DNA of 64,000 nt from Verrucomicrobiia bacterium. GTDB taxonomy: Bacteria > Verrucomicrobiota > Verrucomicrobiia > Verrucomicrobiales > DEV007. The stretch spans positions 1 through 64,000 of the forward strand of contig JAUICH010000005.1 of assembly GCA_030427505.1 (NCBI GenBank), read 5' to 3'. Numbering within the stretch: position 1 is the first letter of the stretch; every line of letters starts with the position of its first letter. A program made the translations under genes and the position numbers. The notes below the pieces were generated by a model. The model saw only the letters and a list, made by a program, of their open reading frames with translations, ran no database searches and was not told the DNA's origin. Below are positions 16,392 to 26,460 of this stretch, piece by piece.

Positions 16392-17671
16392 CACGGGGCC
16401 GCTTTCTTCAGGGATTTCTGGGACCGGTTCACAAAGTCCATGAGCTTGATAAAAAAGTGCACGCACAGGCCGATGCCCACGATGACCAGCGCGATCAAGG
16501 GCCAGTGGTCCGCCGGGTTTTTCACCACGGCAAACACGGAAAACAGCCGGTCATTCGGACCCGCGTTCTCCGGCCCCCAGGAGGCCTGGAAAAAGGTGTA
16601 GCCCTGGTGCCGCAGGGGTTCGTTCATCTTGATCTCGATCGACTCTTCCTGGCCGTTTTCCAGCTTTGTCACTTCGCTCTCATAGAGCCGGGCAATGCCG
16701 GTGCCGGGATGGCGCTCCATGGTGAACTCGTCCAGGCGAATCGTGAAGGGCACCTGCCATTTCTCGCGCACCAGCCGGGCCGACCACTCTTTTCCCGCCA
16801 GTTCGAATCTGAAGGGCGAGGTCTCGCCGGCCCAGAGAATGGCGGCCGTGCTTCCACTTCCTTCACCCCCAGCATCTGCCTTGGCCTGAAACTCCACGTA
16901 GGTGCCGCCGAGGTTGTGTTCGGCATCCGTGGAGGGCCGCTGTTCCAGCAGCACAAAGTTATCGGCTACCGGGCTCTTCTTGAACTGATCTGAAGAGGCG
17001 ATGGGAGCGGACGTGGGGACCGGGATGGCATTCCGGTAGTAGCCATTCACGAAGACGTCGAAGGGCAGTTCCTGGCTCGTAAAGACCCTGCGTTCATCCG
17101 GCTTGAGGGAGTGGATGTCTTCCGCTGGAATCACCAGGGCTTCCGTGGCCACGTCCGACTCGCCAAGCGGCAGGATCTCGATCTGCCAGTTGTAGTAGCT
17201 TTCGAATTCGCTGGCCTCTTCCTTCTCATACAGGGCCATGTTCCCCTCCTGCGAAAAGTAGGCGGACACAAACCCGGAAAACAGCAGGAACAACATGCCA
17301 CCGTGCGCGATCAGGATGCCCGCGTGAGCCAGGCCTTTGCGGGCCCGGATAATGGCGCCGCAAAACATATTCAAGAAGAGCACGGTCATCAACAACATGC
17401 CCCCCGGAATGGGGATTCCGATCCCGCGGTAGCGAAAGGTGTGGCCGAAAATGTCGGAGAGGAACCACGACTTGAAGTACTTCCGAACCGTGTCGTAAAG
17501 GCCGTACTCGACCTGCTCCAGCGTTCCAAACAGGGTTAGCAACAGCATCAGGAACAACACCACGCACGCCAGCCCATAGGAGGTGATGATCTTCCACAGC
17601 ATCGCGGGCACACTGTGCTTGCGAACGGGGTTCTGATGCTTTTCGATTTCCTCTAGCCGCGCTTCGTTCAT
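16391..17671 (-). CDS. resB: Cytochrome c biogenesis protein ResB (Ccs1)
   Basis: A 426-aa ResB-family membrane protein. Three N-terminal helices lie at about 25-50, 84-106 and 113-137 (LACVVLFLMLLLTLFGTLEQ, GMLLMTVLFLNMFCGAIIRA, AGILIAHGGMLFLLFSGFVS), then a large periplasmic domain ending YTFFQASWGPENAG, and a final helix near 385-405. FGTLEQ is characteristic of ResB. With CcsA it forms the system II cytochrome c synthase. Translationally coupled to ccsA; upstream lies a lipoprotein gene and the multidomain cytochrome. Confidence 0.88.
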   Translation of the reverse strand: MNEARLEEIEKHQNPVRKHSVPAMLWKIITSYGLACVVLFLMLLLTLFGTLEQVEYGLYDTVRKYFKSWFLSDIFGHTFRYRGIGIPIPGGMLLMTVLFLNMFCGAIIRARKGLAHAGILIAHGGMLFLLFSGFVSAYFSQEGNMALYEKEEASEFESYYNWQIEILPLGESDVATEALVIPAEDIHSLKPDERRVFTSQELPFDVFVNGYYRNAIPVPTSAPIASSDQFKKSPVADNFVLLEQRPSTDAEHNLGGTYVEFQAKADAGGEGSGSTAAILWAGETSPFRFELAGKEWSARLVREKWQVPFTIRLDEFTMERHPGTGIARLYESEVTKLENGQEESIEIKMNEPLRHQGYTFFQASWGPENAGPNDRLFSVFAVVKNPADHWPLIALVIVGIGLCVHFFIKLMDFVNRSQKSLKKAAP

Positions 17672-17763
17672 CGGGGAGTTATTTGGAACAACTTATCACG
17701 CCACCTTGGGACGCGATATTACGGCGCGTGTTGGCGCCAGGATTCAACAATAGGCCAACTACT

Positions 17764-18462
17764 TCAGCTTCCCCCCAACTGCACGCCAAGGGATTCCGCG
17801 AACGAAAGAAAATTCTTTTCCTCTCTTTCGACCAAGGTCCGGGGGCCGGTCATCTTCACAAAAACCGCTCCGCCCGGCGTGTTCAGCATTAGGCCCAGCA
17901 TGCGGAAGTCCTTTTGCGCTCCGGCTCCGCCCATGCCGGTGAACTCCCCATCCAGTTTGATGAAGGTGGCGTCCGATTCGAAAAGCTTTACCGTCGGCAG
18001 GGCCTCTACTTCCTCCTCACTGATCGGCTCCAGGCCCATCTGCCCCCGCCAGCGGTTGATGTTGGCGGCCAGCCCGCCGGCGGTGCCAGGCATGCGGCTG
18101 ACATAGACTTCAGCCTCGCCCCGCTCGCCCACGGTAAAGTTCACGTCGCGAAACTGCGTGGCCGGTTGCTCGGTCCAGCCCTCGGGCGTGTCCCACACCA
18201 GGCGGGCTCCTCCGGTATCCGGACCGGCCGAAGGGGTCGCGCCCTCCGGCTCTTCGTGGGGCATACCGAACTGCTGAAGCGCAAAGTGGAAGCGCTGCTC
18301 GCTGGTAACTTCCTCGATAGGGATCTGCTCCTTGGCGGAAAGCGTCCGCTTTTCCGTGATCTCCTTTGGCCCGGTCTCTTCTCCGCAACCGGCCAGCAGG
18401 GCCAGCGCGCTCAGAGTTCCACCAGCCAGCCAGATTGTCTTGTGCCTGTTCACCTTGTACAC
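17764..18462 (-). CDS. Predicted lipoprotein of the cytochrome block
   Basis: GTG at 18462 gives 232 aa beginning VYKVNRHKTIWLAGGTLSAL with a lipobox LLAGC (Cys near 26). The mature protein has VWDTPEGWTEQPATQFRDVNFTVG and AEVYVSRMPGTAGGLAANINRWRGQMGL, a pattern seen in secreted proteins of this phylum that are usually unnamed. The end (FVKMTGPRTLVEREEKNFLSFAESLG) resembles lipoproteins of the PsbP/DUF1795-like fold, a weak similarity. The frame is open to a TTG at 18516, which would make the signal region too long. Between the DUF2231-cytochrome gene and resB on the same strand. Confidence 0.7.
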   Translation of the reverse strand: MYKVNRHKTIWLAGGTLSALALLAGCGEETGPKEITEKRTLSAKEQIPIEEVTSEQRFHFALQQFGMPHEEPEGATPSAGPDTGGARLVWDTPEGWTEQPATQFRDVNFTVGERGEAEVYVSRMPGTAGGLAANINRWRGQMGLEPISEEEVEALPTVKLFESDATFIKLDGEFTGMGGAGAQKDFRMLGLMLNTPGGAVFVKMTGPRTLVEREEKNFLSFAESLGVQLGGS

Positions 18463-18537
18463 GGCTCGCACTCTTCGGGGTAATAGCGCCCTCCGCAAGC
18501 TCGATCGGTTCCGCAAATCCGCCTTCTCAGAGAAAAA

Positions 18538-20799
18538 TCAGGCCTTCTGGGTCTTACTCTCCGCTCCAGCTTCGGGGGTTTCCGGCTTTTTCTCAGCCGG
18601 TTTCTCTTTCGAAGAAGCGTCCGCCGGGGCGGGTTTTGTCTCTTTAGGCTTATCGGCGGGTTTCGCGGCCGGGGGCTCCGGCGCGGGTTTGGGTTGGTCC
18701 GCCTTCTTTACCGCCTCGGGTTTCGGCGCGGGCTTGGGCTGACCGGCCGCCTTCGGTTGAGGCTGGGGCTCCTTGGGAGCATCGGCCTTCTTGGCGGCGG
18801 GTTTCGGCGCCTGGGCTTCTTTCTTTACGGTTGGAACCTCGGGTTTGGCCGGAACAGGTTTCTGGGCCTCCGGCTTGGCGGCGGCTGGTTTGGCTTCGTC
18901 TTTGGGTGCGACTCCGGCCAATTTGACCGGGTCATTTTTCGCCGGCTTTGCCGGTTCTTTGGCGGGGACCGCCACGGGTTTCGGTTCAGGCTTCTTCCCG
19001 GGCGCTTTCGCGGCCGCCGCCACTTCTTTCACTTTCTTTGGATCTTCCGCCGGTTTCTTGGCTTCAGCGGCCTTTTCCTTTTCAGCGTCTTTCGGCTCCA
19101 CGTCTTCCACGGGCCGAGGCACGGGCGCGCCCACCTTCATGGCCAGGTCGTGTCCGGTGTTCACCTCCAGGCTCATACTGCGCTGAAAGGCCCAGGCGGC
19201 CTTGGGATCCACCTTGGTCTCGTAGAGGTAGAGCTTCCTCAGCGCGAGGAGCTGGGACAGTGGCTCGAAAATGCGTTCGGTCACCGCCGTGCCGTAAAGG
19301 TTCAGATACTCCAGATCTCTCAACCCGGCCAGCATGGCGATGCCATCGTCACTGACGGCGGTTTTTTCCAAGTGCAGGCGTTGCAGTTGGCTCATCTTCG
19401 CCACGGTGGCAAGGCCCGCGTCCGTCACCTGGGTGCGCGCCAAGTCCAGCCAGAGAATGTTTTCGGCCACCGGCTCCAGGAGAGCCAACTCGGCATCGCC
19501 AAAGGTTTCCACGGCATTCACGCAACTGACCGTGAGCCGGGAATCTTCGGAAGAAACCGGGGTCAGGGAAAACCCTTTCTCCGCGGCGGCCTGCTGCGCG
19601 GCTTGCAGACGGGAAGCCTGTTCCTCAGGGCTGAGAACATCCCAACCATTTACGGGACTACTGATGGTAAGGGCCAGCGCTTCGGCTGCTTCCTCGCCTG
19701 AAAAGGACGCCTCCACCGCCAGGAGCACATTCCTGATTTCGTCAGTTGGGGCGGCTTCCGCCACGGTCAGGGTCTCGCTGGCTCCGCCAGTGATCCACCA
19801 CTTGAGCAATTGTAGCTCTTCCACGGTGAGCGGGTCTTTCCCGTCCGGCGGCATGAAGTCCGAGTCATCCGGATCCAGTTCGCAGCGATAAATCAGTTCG
19901 CTGTCTTCCGCGTTCCCAGGCTCCACCGTGGGATAGTCCGCGCCTTCTGCTCCCGCCATGATCATGGCGTAGGTGTCCAGCCGCAGCTTGCCTTTGATCT
20001 TGTTCTCGTTGTGGCACTCCGTGCATTTCGCTTCCAGCACGGGCATGATGAAATGATCGAAGATTGCCTGTTCTTCCAGGCTCGCGGGCGGCGTGGCTTC
20101 GGCCACGGCAATCTCTGGAGCGCTTTCCTCCTCGGGTGCCTTTTCATCCATTGCGGCTTCGCCGGAATCCTGCCCCCCGGTCAGTTCCACGGGCGCGTGC
20201 TCTTCGCTGCTGCTTTCCGCCAGTTTCTTGTGCTTTGCCTCCGCTGACTGCAACAGGGGGCGAACGATGAAGTTTTTTCCGTGCAGCGAATCCCCACCAA
20301 AATGGCCCGCGGCGAGGGTCAGCACCACGCTCGCCGTCAGGGTACCGCCGTATAAACCGGCTTGATGGTTCAACTTGAAATACAGCGCCAACACGGCCGC
20401 CACGACCGTCGCCAGACCAGTCCACATGTGCAGTTCGATGATCGAGCCCGCGTAGTCCTCGGAGCGCATGAGCAGGAAGCCCATGAGTGAAGCCCCGATG
20501 GCGCCCGCCACTCCCAGCCAAAGAAGAAAGGCCGTGTTTTGCTTCAGATTTTCAAACCCCTTAAAGCGCGCCAGGGCCTCCATCATGGCCACCACACAAA
20601 GCAGCGCGATGGGCAGGTGCACCACGACCAGGTGAAGACGCCCAAATACCTGATACAACGGCTTTTCCGCCGCCTCCCCTTTCAGGACCACCCACATAAG
20701 GGCGACCAGGACCAGCCACGCCACTCCGGAGACGGCCGCCCAAAAGGGGCCTTTCGATTTCGCCAGCGGCATCTTAGCTAAGGTGGAAAAAAGTTTCAT
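18538..20799 (-). CDS. DUF2231-PSCyt1-LRR fusion cytochrome with Lys/Pro/Ala tail
   Basis: A 753-aa multidomain membrane cytochrome. Residues 20-175 form a DUF2231-like membrane domain (FGRLHLVVVHLPIALLCVVA and further helices). After an acidic linker comes a PSCyt1 region with one haem motif, C259-T-E-C262-H263, plus DSDFMPPDGKDPLTVEE. Leucine-rich repeats follow at about 430-540 (LWLDLARTQVTDAGLATVAK and two more). From about 560 to the end the chain is almost only Lys, Pro, Ala and Glu. Quinone- or cytochrome-linked electron transfer at the membrane is plausible; the tail may bind or span the wall. It heads the lipoprotein-resB-ccsA genes. Confidence 0.85.
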   Translation of the reverse strand: MKLFSTLAKMPLAKSKGPFWAAVSGVAWLVLVALMWVVLKGEAAEKPLYQVFGRLHLVVVHLPIALLCVVAMMEALARFKGFENLKQNTAFLLWLGVAGAIGASLMGFLLMRSEDYAGSIIELHMWTGLATVVAAVLALYFKLNHQAGLYGGTLTASVVLTLAAGHFGGDSLHGKNFIVRPLLQSAEAKHKKLAESSSEEHAPVELTGGQDSGEAAMDEKAPEEESAPEIAVAEATPPASLEEQAIFDHFIMPVLEAKCTECHNENKIKGKLRLDTYAMIMAGAEGADYPTVEPGNAEDSELIYRCELDPDDSDFMPPDGKDPLTVEELQLLKWWITGGASETLTVAEAAPTDEIRNVLLAVEASFSGEEAAEALALTISSPVNGWDVLSPEEQASRLQAAQQAAAEKGFSLTPVSSEDSRLTVSCVNAVETFGDAELALLEPVAENILWLDLARTQVTDAGLATVAKMSQLQRLHLEKTAVSDDGIAMLAGLRDLEYLNLYGTAVTERIFEPLSQLLALRKLYLYETKVDPKAAWAFQRSMSLEVNTGHDLAMKVGAPVPRPVEDVEPKDAEKEKAAEAKKPAEDPKKVKEVAAAAKAPGKKPEPKPVAVPAKEPAKPAKNDPVKLAGVAPKDEAKPAAAKPEAQKPVPAKPEVPTVKKEAQAPKPAAKKADAPKEPQPQPKAAGQPKPAPKPEAVKKADQPKPAPEPPAAKPADKPKETKPAPADASSKEKPAEKKPETPEAGAESKTQKA

Positions 20800-21075
20800 G
20801 ACCGTTATTCAAAAATAGAAGGCTTCCGAAGAAGACCGCGCGGCCTAGCGCGATTCGCCCTACTCAAAGGGGGACGGCAATTCTTCGGGGGTGGGTTACA
20901 TCATTAAGATAAATTCGATTCGGACTGATTCCGCTACGTGATTACGTGATGAATCAAATCGTTCGCGCCTGCCGGAAGCGGTTCTAACAACCCTCCGGTG
21001 CGCTGGGTGTTTCTCTCCAATGAAGGAAAAGGTCACCGTCATCCTTAGACGGCCCTTAAATCGGAGGCGTTCAAA

Positions 21076-22077
21076 TCAAGCGTCGCGCTGAGCCGCGCGG
21101 CGCCGGGCCGCGACGCGCTTCGCCAGCTCATCCACCGTCACTCCCGCCAGGATCACGGTGCCGATAACGGCGAACTCGATGTTGTTCGGAATCCACGGCA
21201 GTAGGTTGATGGTGTTGTAGAGCAACCGCATGAGCGCGGCGCCAATGATGACCCCCGCAATGGTGCCCTGCCCCCCGCGCAGGCTGCACCCCCCTAACAC
21301 TGCCGCCGCGATGGCGTACAACTCGAAGAAATTCCCGAAGTCCGCCGGCGCGGCGGAGTTGGTATCCAACACAAAAAGCATTCCGCCCAGTCCCGCCAGG
21401 GCGGCGCAGATGACGTAGGCGACGATCTTCATGCGGTCCGTCTGGATACCGCTGAGCCGCGCCGCTTCCTCATTGTTTCCCAACGCCATGAGGTAACGTC
21501 CGAAAGTGGTCTTGTTCAGCACGATGGCCGCGACGATGGCAATGAGCACCATGATCAAAAACGGAGCCGGAATGCCAAAGGAATCGGTAATGGGCAGCCG
21601 CCATACGGCAAGCTGCTTGAGCCCCTTGAAGCCGGTCTGAAACCCGTACACTTGATCGTTGGTAAGACCCCGGGCCAGCCCCCGGTAGATCAATAAGCCA
21701 CAAAGCGTTACGATGAAGGGTTGCAGCCGCAGTTTCGTGATCAGCAGCCCATGGGCCAAGCCAATGACTAACGAAACCCCCAAGGCAACCGGAACCGCCA
21801 AAAGCACCGGCCACCCCAATTCGGTGAGCATAAAGGGTAGCCCCACCCCCACCAGACACACCACGGACCCGATGGACAGGTCGATACCACCCGTAATAAT
21901 GACGAACGCCACTCCGACGCTGATGATCCCATACAGCCCCACCCGCTTCAGCAGGTTTACGTGGTTGTATTCCGTCATGAAGCTGGCGCGATCCGAGCCG
22001 GAAAACACGTCCGCCAACAGCCAGGTCAGGACATAGACCGCCAGGAACAATCCCAAAATACCTAAGATACGTTTCAT
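21076..22077 (-). CDS. Sugar ABC transporter permease (RbsC/BPD_transp_2 family)
   Basis: A 333-aa integral membrane protein with about nine hydrophobic helices. The family motif appears as GGIDLSIGSVVCLVGV (near 66-81), and the later segment AVLGGCSLRGGQGTIAGVIIGAALM is the cytoplasmic loop that contacts the ATPase. Length and motifs match the ribose/xylose/galactose-type permeases. Last gene of a three-gene operon, 21 bp after the ATPase gene. The sugar is unknown. Confidence 0.9.
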   Translation of the reverse strand: MKRILGILGLFLAVYVLTWLLADVFSGSDRASFMTEYNHVNLLKRVGLYGIISVGVAFVIITGGIDLSIGSVVCLVGVGLPFMLTELGWPVLLAVPVALGVSLVIGLAHGLLITKLRLQPFIVTLCGLLIYRGLARGLTNDQVYGFQTGFKGLKQLAVWRLPITDSFGIPAPFLIMVLIAIVAAIVLNKTTFGRYLMALGNNEEAARLSGIQTDRMKIVAYVICAALAGLGGMLFVLDTNSAAPADFGNFFELYAIAAAVLGGCSLRGGQGTIAGVIIGAALMRLLYNTINLLPWIPNNIEFAVIGTVILAGVTVDELAKRVAARRRAAQRDA

Positions 22078-22098
22078 GATTTTCGCCTCAGGTAAAGG

Positions 22099-23625
22099 TC
22101 AGGCTGCCTTGGCTCCGCCCCGGCCCGTCGCCAGTTGCATGACGGCTTCTTCGCTCAGTTCCTCGCGTTTCAGCTCGCCGGTGATGCGGCCTTCGTGCAT
22201 CACCAGCGCCCGGTCTGACATGCCCAGAATTTCTTCCATCTCGCTGGACACAAAGAGGATGGCCACGCCGTCACGGGCCAATTCCTCCATCAGGGCATAG
22301 ATTTCCTGCTTCGCGCCGATGTCGATCCCCCGCGTGGGTTCGTCCAGAAGAAGGATTCTCGGCCTCAGGGCCAGCCATTTGCCCAGCACCACCTTCTGCT
22401 GATTGCCCCCGGACAAATAGCGGACGATCTGGCGGTCGTGCGGCGTCTTGATGCGCATGCGCCCGATCATTTCCTCGGAAATGGCGTCCTCTGCCTGCCG
22501 GTTGAGGAAGCCGCCTTTCTGGTCCCGGTTCAGGCTGGCCAGGCTCAAATTTTCCCGGACGGACATTTCCAGCACCAGGCCCTGCGCCTTGCGATCCTCC
22601 GGGGCCAGGGCCATTCCGGCGCGGATGGCGTCCCGCGGCGTCTGGATGTTCACCAACTCTCCATTCACGAAAATTTCACCGCCCACGGCGGGCGTGACGC
22701 CAAAGAGGGTAGCCAAGGTCTCGGTCCGGCCGGCTCCCACCAAGCCCGCCATGCCGACAATTTCCCCCGCGCGGATCGAGAAACTCAGCGGGTGCGCGGG
22801 ATGCACCGGCGTGCGCAAGTCCTTTACCGTCAACACGGCTTCGTCCGGCTCGTGCACTTCGTGCGGGTAGAACTGCGAAAGGTCCCGCCCCACCATCAGC
22901 TTTACCATGGCGTCGTGCTGGATCTCGTCTTTGTCCAGGTGACCCGCGTTCTCGCCATCCCGCAGCACCGTGACGCGGTCGGCCAGTTCCTTCACCTCTC
23001 CCAGGCGGTGCGAGATGTAAATGATGCTTACGCCCTGAGCCCGGAGTTCCTTGATGACGGCAAAGAGCTGCTCCGCTTCCCCGGAGGAGAGGCTGGAGGT
23101 CGGCTCGTCCATGATCAAGACCCGGGCGTTGGTGGACAGGGCCTTGGCGATTTCCACCATCTGCTGGCGCCCAATGCTCAAGCGGCTGACAAGCGTGTCA
23201 GGGTCCACATTCAGCCCAACCTTGGCCAGGAACCCCTTGGCTTCTTCGCGAATCTTCTTCCGGTCGATCCATCCGTACTTGGACGGTTCCCGGCCCAGGA
23301 AAATGTTCGCGCCCACGTCCAGATTGTTCGCCAGGTTCAGTTCCTGGTGAATGAGGGCAATGCCGTGGCGCATGGCATCGTGCACATTGGCAATGCGCAC
23401 CGGCTGGCCGTCCACCAGGATCTCGCCCTCGTCCGGCTCCTGGACCCCGGCGAGGATTTTCATGAGCGTGCTTTTCCCCGCGCCGTTTTCCCCGATGACC
23501 GCCAGCACTTCCGCCGGGTTCAACGTCAGGTCCACCCGGTGAAGCGCGCGAACGCCGGGAAACCGTTTGCCGGCCTGGCGAACTTCCAGGAGGGGCCGTT
23601 CTTTTTCGGGGCTGGATTCGGACAT
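22099..23625 (-). CDS. Sugar ABC transporter ATP-binding protein (RbsA-type, tandem ATPase)
   Basis: A 508-aa duplicated ABC ATPase. The N-terminal half has Walker [10 protein letters not shown], signature [15 protein letters not shown] and Walker [11 protein letters not shown]. The C-terminal half has the degenerate Walker [11 protein letters not shown] usual for this family, signature [15 protein letters not shown] and [15 protein letters not shown]. It energises the neighbouring permease. Between the binding-protein and permease genes, the standard order for CUT2 carbohydrate importers. GTG/ATG start at 23625 as [17 protein letters not shown]. Confidence 0.93.
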   Translation of the reverse strand: MSESSPEKERPLLEVRQAGKRFPGVRALHRVDLTLNPAEVLAVIGENGAGKSTLMKILAGVQEPDEGEILVDGQPVRIANVHDAMRHGIALIHQELNLANNLDVGANIFLGREPSKYGWIDRKKIREEAKGFLAKVGLNVDPDTLVSRLSIGRQQMVEIAKALSTNARVLIMDEPTSSLSSGEAEQLFAVIKELRAQGVSIIYISHRLGEVKELADRVTVLRDGENAGHLDKDEIQHDAMVKLMVGRDLSQFYPHEVHEPDEAVLTVKDLRTPVHPAHPLSFSIRAGEIVGMAGLVGAGRTETLATLFGVTPAVGGEIFVNGELVNIQTPRDAIRAGMALAPEDRKAQGLVLEMSVRENLSLASLNRDQKGGFLNRQAEDAISEEMIGRMRIKTPHDRQIVRYLSGGNQQKVVLGKWLALRPRILLLDEPTRGIDIGAKQEIYALMEELARDGVAILFVSSEMEEILGMSDRALVMHEGRITGELKREELSEEAVMQLATGRGGAKAA

Positions 23626-23671
23626 GCGATCCGGGTTTTTGAATCTGGCAATGTTTCCGCCTGGGGCTCGT

Positions 23672-24715
23672 CTATTTCCCGAGCTTCTGGTTCAGGTCGG
23701 CCCAGAATTCTTCCACGTTGTCTTTCACGATCTGACGGGCCTCGATGTTGATGAACTTGTCTTCCGGAATCACGCTGGTGTCTCCGTCGTGCAGGGCTTT
23801 CAGGACCTCGACGGACTTGTAGCCATACATGTAGGGGTTCTGCACCACGGTGCCATAAACGTAGCCGTCTTTGATTCCCTGGAGGGTTTCTTCGTCTTCG
23901 TCAAAGGCGACGACGGTCACTTCTCCCAGCTTGCCTGCCTGCTCCAGGGCCTGAAGGATCAGCGGCGGATTGTAGGCAAACAGACCCACCATGCAGGACA
24001 CGTCCGGGTAGCGGGACAGGGTGTCTTCCGCGTTGGCCTTCGCTTTCACCCGGTCGAACTGATCGGTCAGGGTGTCGAGAATCGTGTATTTGTCCCCTTT
24101 GATGGGCTGTCCCGGAGGATCGAAACGGCTCGCATCCACGCTGCGGTCCAGGAGTTCGTCGATGACGCCCTGGCGGCGGCGCTTGGCGTTGTCTTGCTCC
24201 ATGCGGCCCACCAGGATCATGATGGAGCCGCCGTCCGGAAGGGCGTCTTTCACCAATTGGCCGCACATCCGGCCGGCCAGGTAGTTGTCCATGCCGATGT
24301 ACACTTCGCGATTGGACGCCGGGGCATCGGAGTCGTGCGTCACGACGTGGGTACGCTCCGCGGCTTGATTGAGCAGGTCCGTCTGGTTATCCGGATCGAT
24401 GGGGCTGACCGCAATACCGTCGATACCCCGGGTCAAAAGGTCTTCAATCATCCGCTTCTGGTCGCCGATCCCGGCCGCCGGCATGGCGATCTCCACTTTC
24501 GAGTCCAAGTCTTCGGCGGCTTTCTTCGCGCCCACCTCGGCGATCGTCCAGAAGTCCGCGACCCCGTTTGTCACGAAGGCAAAGCGGCCCGGTGACTCTC
24601 CGCCCCCAGGCTCCCCGGCTCCATCCGTGGATTCACCGCCTCCGCCGCAGCCTCCCAGAGAAAGAGACAGAACAGCCACGAGGCCTAACACTGCAACACG
24701 CCGGAGAAAATACAT
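23672..24715 (-). CDS. Sugar-binding lipoprotein of the ABC importer (periplasmic-binding family 1/4)
   Basis: A 347-aa lipoprotein: basic start, hydrophobic core, lipobox LGGC (Cys23), then Gly/Ser/Glu linker. The RbsB-like fold is visible in [67 protein letters not shown] and [30 protein letters not shown]. It captures the sugar outside the inner membrane and passes it to the permease. First gene of the operon; about 220 bp without genes upstream must hold its promoter. Confidence 0.9.
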   Translation of the reverse strand: MYFLRRVAVLGLVAVLSLSLGGCGGGGESTDGAGEPGGGESPGRFAFVTNGVADFWTIAEVGAKKAAEDLDSKVEIAMPAAGIGDQKRMIEDLLTRGIDGIAVSPIDPDNQTDLLNQAAERTHVVTHDSDAPASNREVYIGMDNYLAGRMCGQLVKDALPDGGSIMILVGRMEQDNAKRRRQGVIDELLDRSVDASRFDPPGQPIKGDKYTILDTLTDQFDRVKAKANAEDTLSRYPDVSCMVGLFAYNPPLILQALEQAGKLGEVTVVAFDEDEETLQGIKDGYVYGTVVQNPYMYGYKSVEVLKALHDGDTSVIPEDKFINIEARQIVKDNVEEFWADLNQKLGK

Positions 24716-24933
24716 CGTCAGAAATTGGGTTGGGTTTATGATTCGGGATTCGGCTCAGCCATGGCGGGGACCACGTGCCGAAAGCAAGGCAGAGCCTAGA
24801 TAAAAGGGCAGATCAAGTAAAAGCAGAAAGCGCCCTGATTTAGTATGAATTGGTCACCCATTGGTATGGATGAGACAGAAACTGGTATCGATTGGCCGCG
24901 AAGCCTTCTCTTCCAATTGCCCTGAAGTGACGA

Positions 24934-26142
24934 TCAGCGACCCGCGGCGGAGACCGCCTTCTCTTCCCGGTCTTCCTGCACGGGAAGGTCCTTACCCGGC
25001 ACCGGGATACTCGCCGACCCCGGTGGCCCCAGGGGGACTTCCAGCTCATCCACGGTGCCCTTCCCCATCATCACCGACAACCAGCGGAGGTCGGGTGTGT
25101 TATCCAGCATGACCTTCACCACCATGGTCAGCGGCATGGCCAAGAACATCCCGATGGGCCCCCACACAAAGCCCCAGAAGAGCACGGACAGAATCACCAC
25201 CAGCGTGGAAATGCCGAAACGTTCGCCAAGGAGCATGGGTTCCACAAAATTTCCCAGGGTCATGTTGATGATGAGGTACCCTATCAAAACACCCACGGCG
25301 AACCACATGTTACCCTGGAGTAAGGCCAGCAACACCGGAGGCACCGCCGCCAGGACGGAACCGATGGCGGGCACATAGTTGAACAGAAACGCCACCAGTC
25401 CCCAGAGGAAGGCGAATTTCACGCCGAAAATCAGGCAGACCACCCAGGCCAGCAGACCCGTCACCAGGCTGACGCCCGTCTTGATGGCCAGGTAGCGCTG
25501 AATGTCCAGGGACGCGCGCTGGAAGCGGCGCAGGTCCGGTCCGTTCGCCCGCATCACTTCCGCCACTTTCACGGAATAGCGATCCGCTTCCGTGAGTACG
25601 AAAATCATCACGACCAGGGCAAAGAAGGACTTCGTCAAAAACGTCGCCGCCCGCTGGATGACACCGGTCTCCCGCACCAGGGTAATGATCTGCAAAGGGT
25701 CGAACAGGCTCTTGTAGGACTTCAAGAGGTCCACTTCCTGAAAGTCCTCGCCCGCCTTAAGACGGATCTCTACCTCTCTGATCAGATCAACGATCCGCTG
25801 GTCGAGCTCCTTTACATACTCGGGTACCTGCTCTTCGAAACTCGACACAATGCCGCCGCCGATCAGCACGAAGACGGACAGGACGAAAACGTCGAAAACC
25901 ACGGTCATCAATACCGCCAGCCAGCGAGGTAACCCCCTGTCCTGCAACCACTTGAGAATTGGAAGACTGAGAAAGGCCAGGAAAAAACCCACCACCGCGG
26001 GCAACAAGAAGTCGGAGGCGGCCCGCAGACCGGCCACCACCACGACAATGCAAGCCAGGCCAAGGATTACCTTAAATCCATCGCCTCGCTTGGGTTTGGG
26101 GGCTAGCACAGCCGCCGTCGTCATAATCGGGGGTAAGGTCAT
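24934..26142 (-). CDS. AI-2E family transporter (PerM/TqsA-like)
   Basis: From the ATG at 26142 a 402-aa membrane protein. Six to eight hydrophobic helices are spread over residues 20-360. The family signature region includes LWGLVAFLFNYVPAIGSVLAAVPPVLLALLQG and FWGFVWGPIGMFLAMPLTMVVKVMLD. Family members export small molecules (autoinducer-2 in TqsA) or act as Na+(Li+)/H+ antiporters, so the substrate is not assigned. The frame runs to 26229, but that extension is basic and non-hydrophobic. GAGGAGG abuts the 26142 ATG, so an ATG at 26124 is also possible. Confidence 0.85.
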   Translation of the reverse strand: MTLPPIMTTAAVLAPKPKRGDGFKVILGLACIVVVVAGLRAASDFLLPAVVGFFLAFLSLPILKWLQDRGLPRWLAVLMTVVFDVFVLSVFVLIGGGIVSSFEEQVPEYVKELDQRIVDLIREVEIRLKAGEDFQEVDLLKSYKSLFDPLQIITLVRETGVIQRAATFLTKSFFALVVMIFVLTEADRYSVKVAEVMRANGPDLRRFQRASLDIQRYLAIKTGVSLVTGLLAWVVCLIFGVKFAFLWGLVAFLFNYVPAIGSVLAAVPPVLLALLQGNMWFAVGVLIGYLIINMTLGNFVEPMLLGERFGISTLVVILSVLFWGFVWGPIGMFLAMPLTMVVKVMLDNTPDLRWLSVMMGKGTVDELEVPLGPPGSASIPVPGKDLPVQEDREEKAVSAAGR

Positions 26143-26460
26143 CCTCCTCGTGAAGCTGCACAACCGAAATCGGGTATCTTTCGGTTTGGGTTTCTTCCGA
26201 GAACGAATCTTTCGCTTTGGCCGGCCCAACTTTTCACGGCGGGAGCCTGCCTATTAATGCGATACGCCTAAAATAATCGCGGATTTTCAGAATGCCCAGC
26301 TTTTGTGACGCTTCACTGGGACAAAAAACGTAGTTTCCTGACTTTCTGGCTTCCAAGAATACTCACCAACCGGTCAAGGCGCCCTCCTCCAAACACGCTT
26401 ATCAAGGGAGTTACGCACCCATTACGGCCATTCTCTTCCTTTCCGCGTAACCAATGGCAT

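Noticed and set aside
19962-20270. Short frames within the DUF2231-cytochrome gene
   Set aside because: All are out-of-frame products of a long gene with intact haem motif.
22438-23751. Long plus-strand frame (437 codons) opposite the tandem ABC ATPase gene
   Set aside because: Shadow of the third-codon bias of the ATPase gene; the minus strand carries full ABC motifs.
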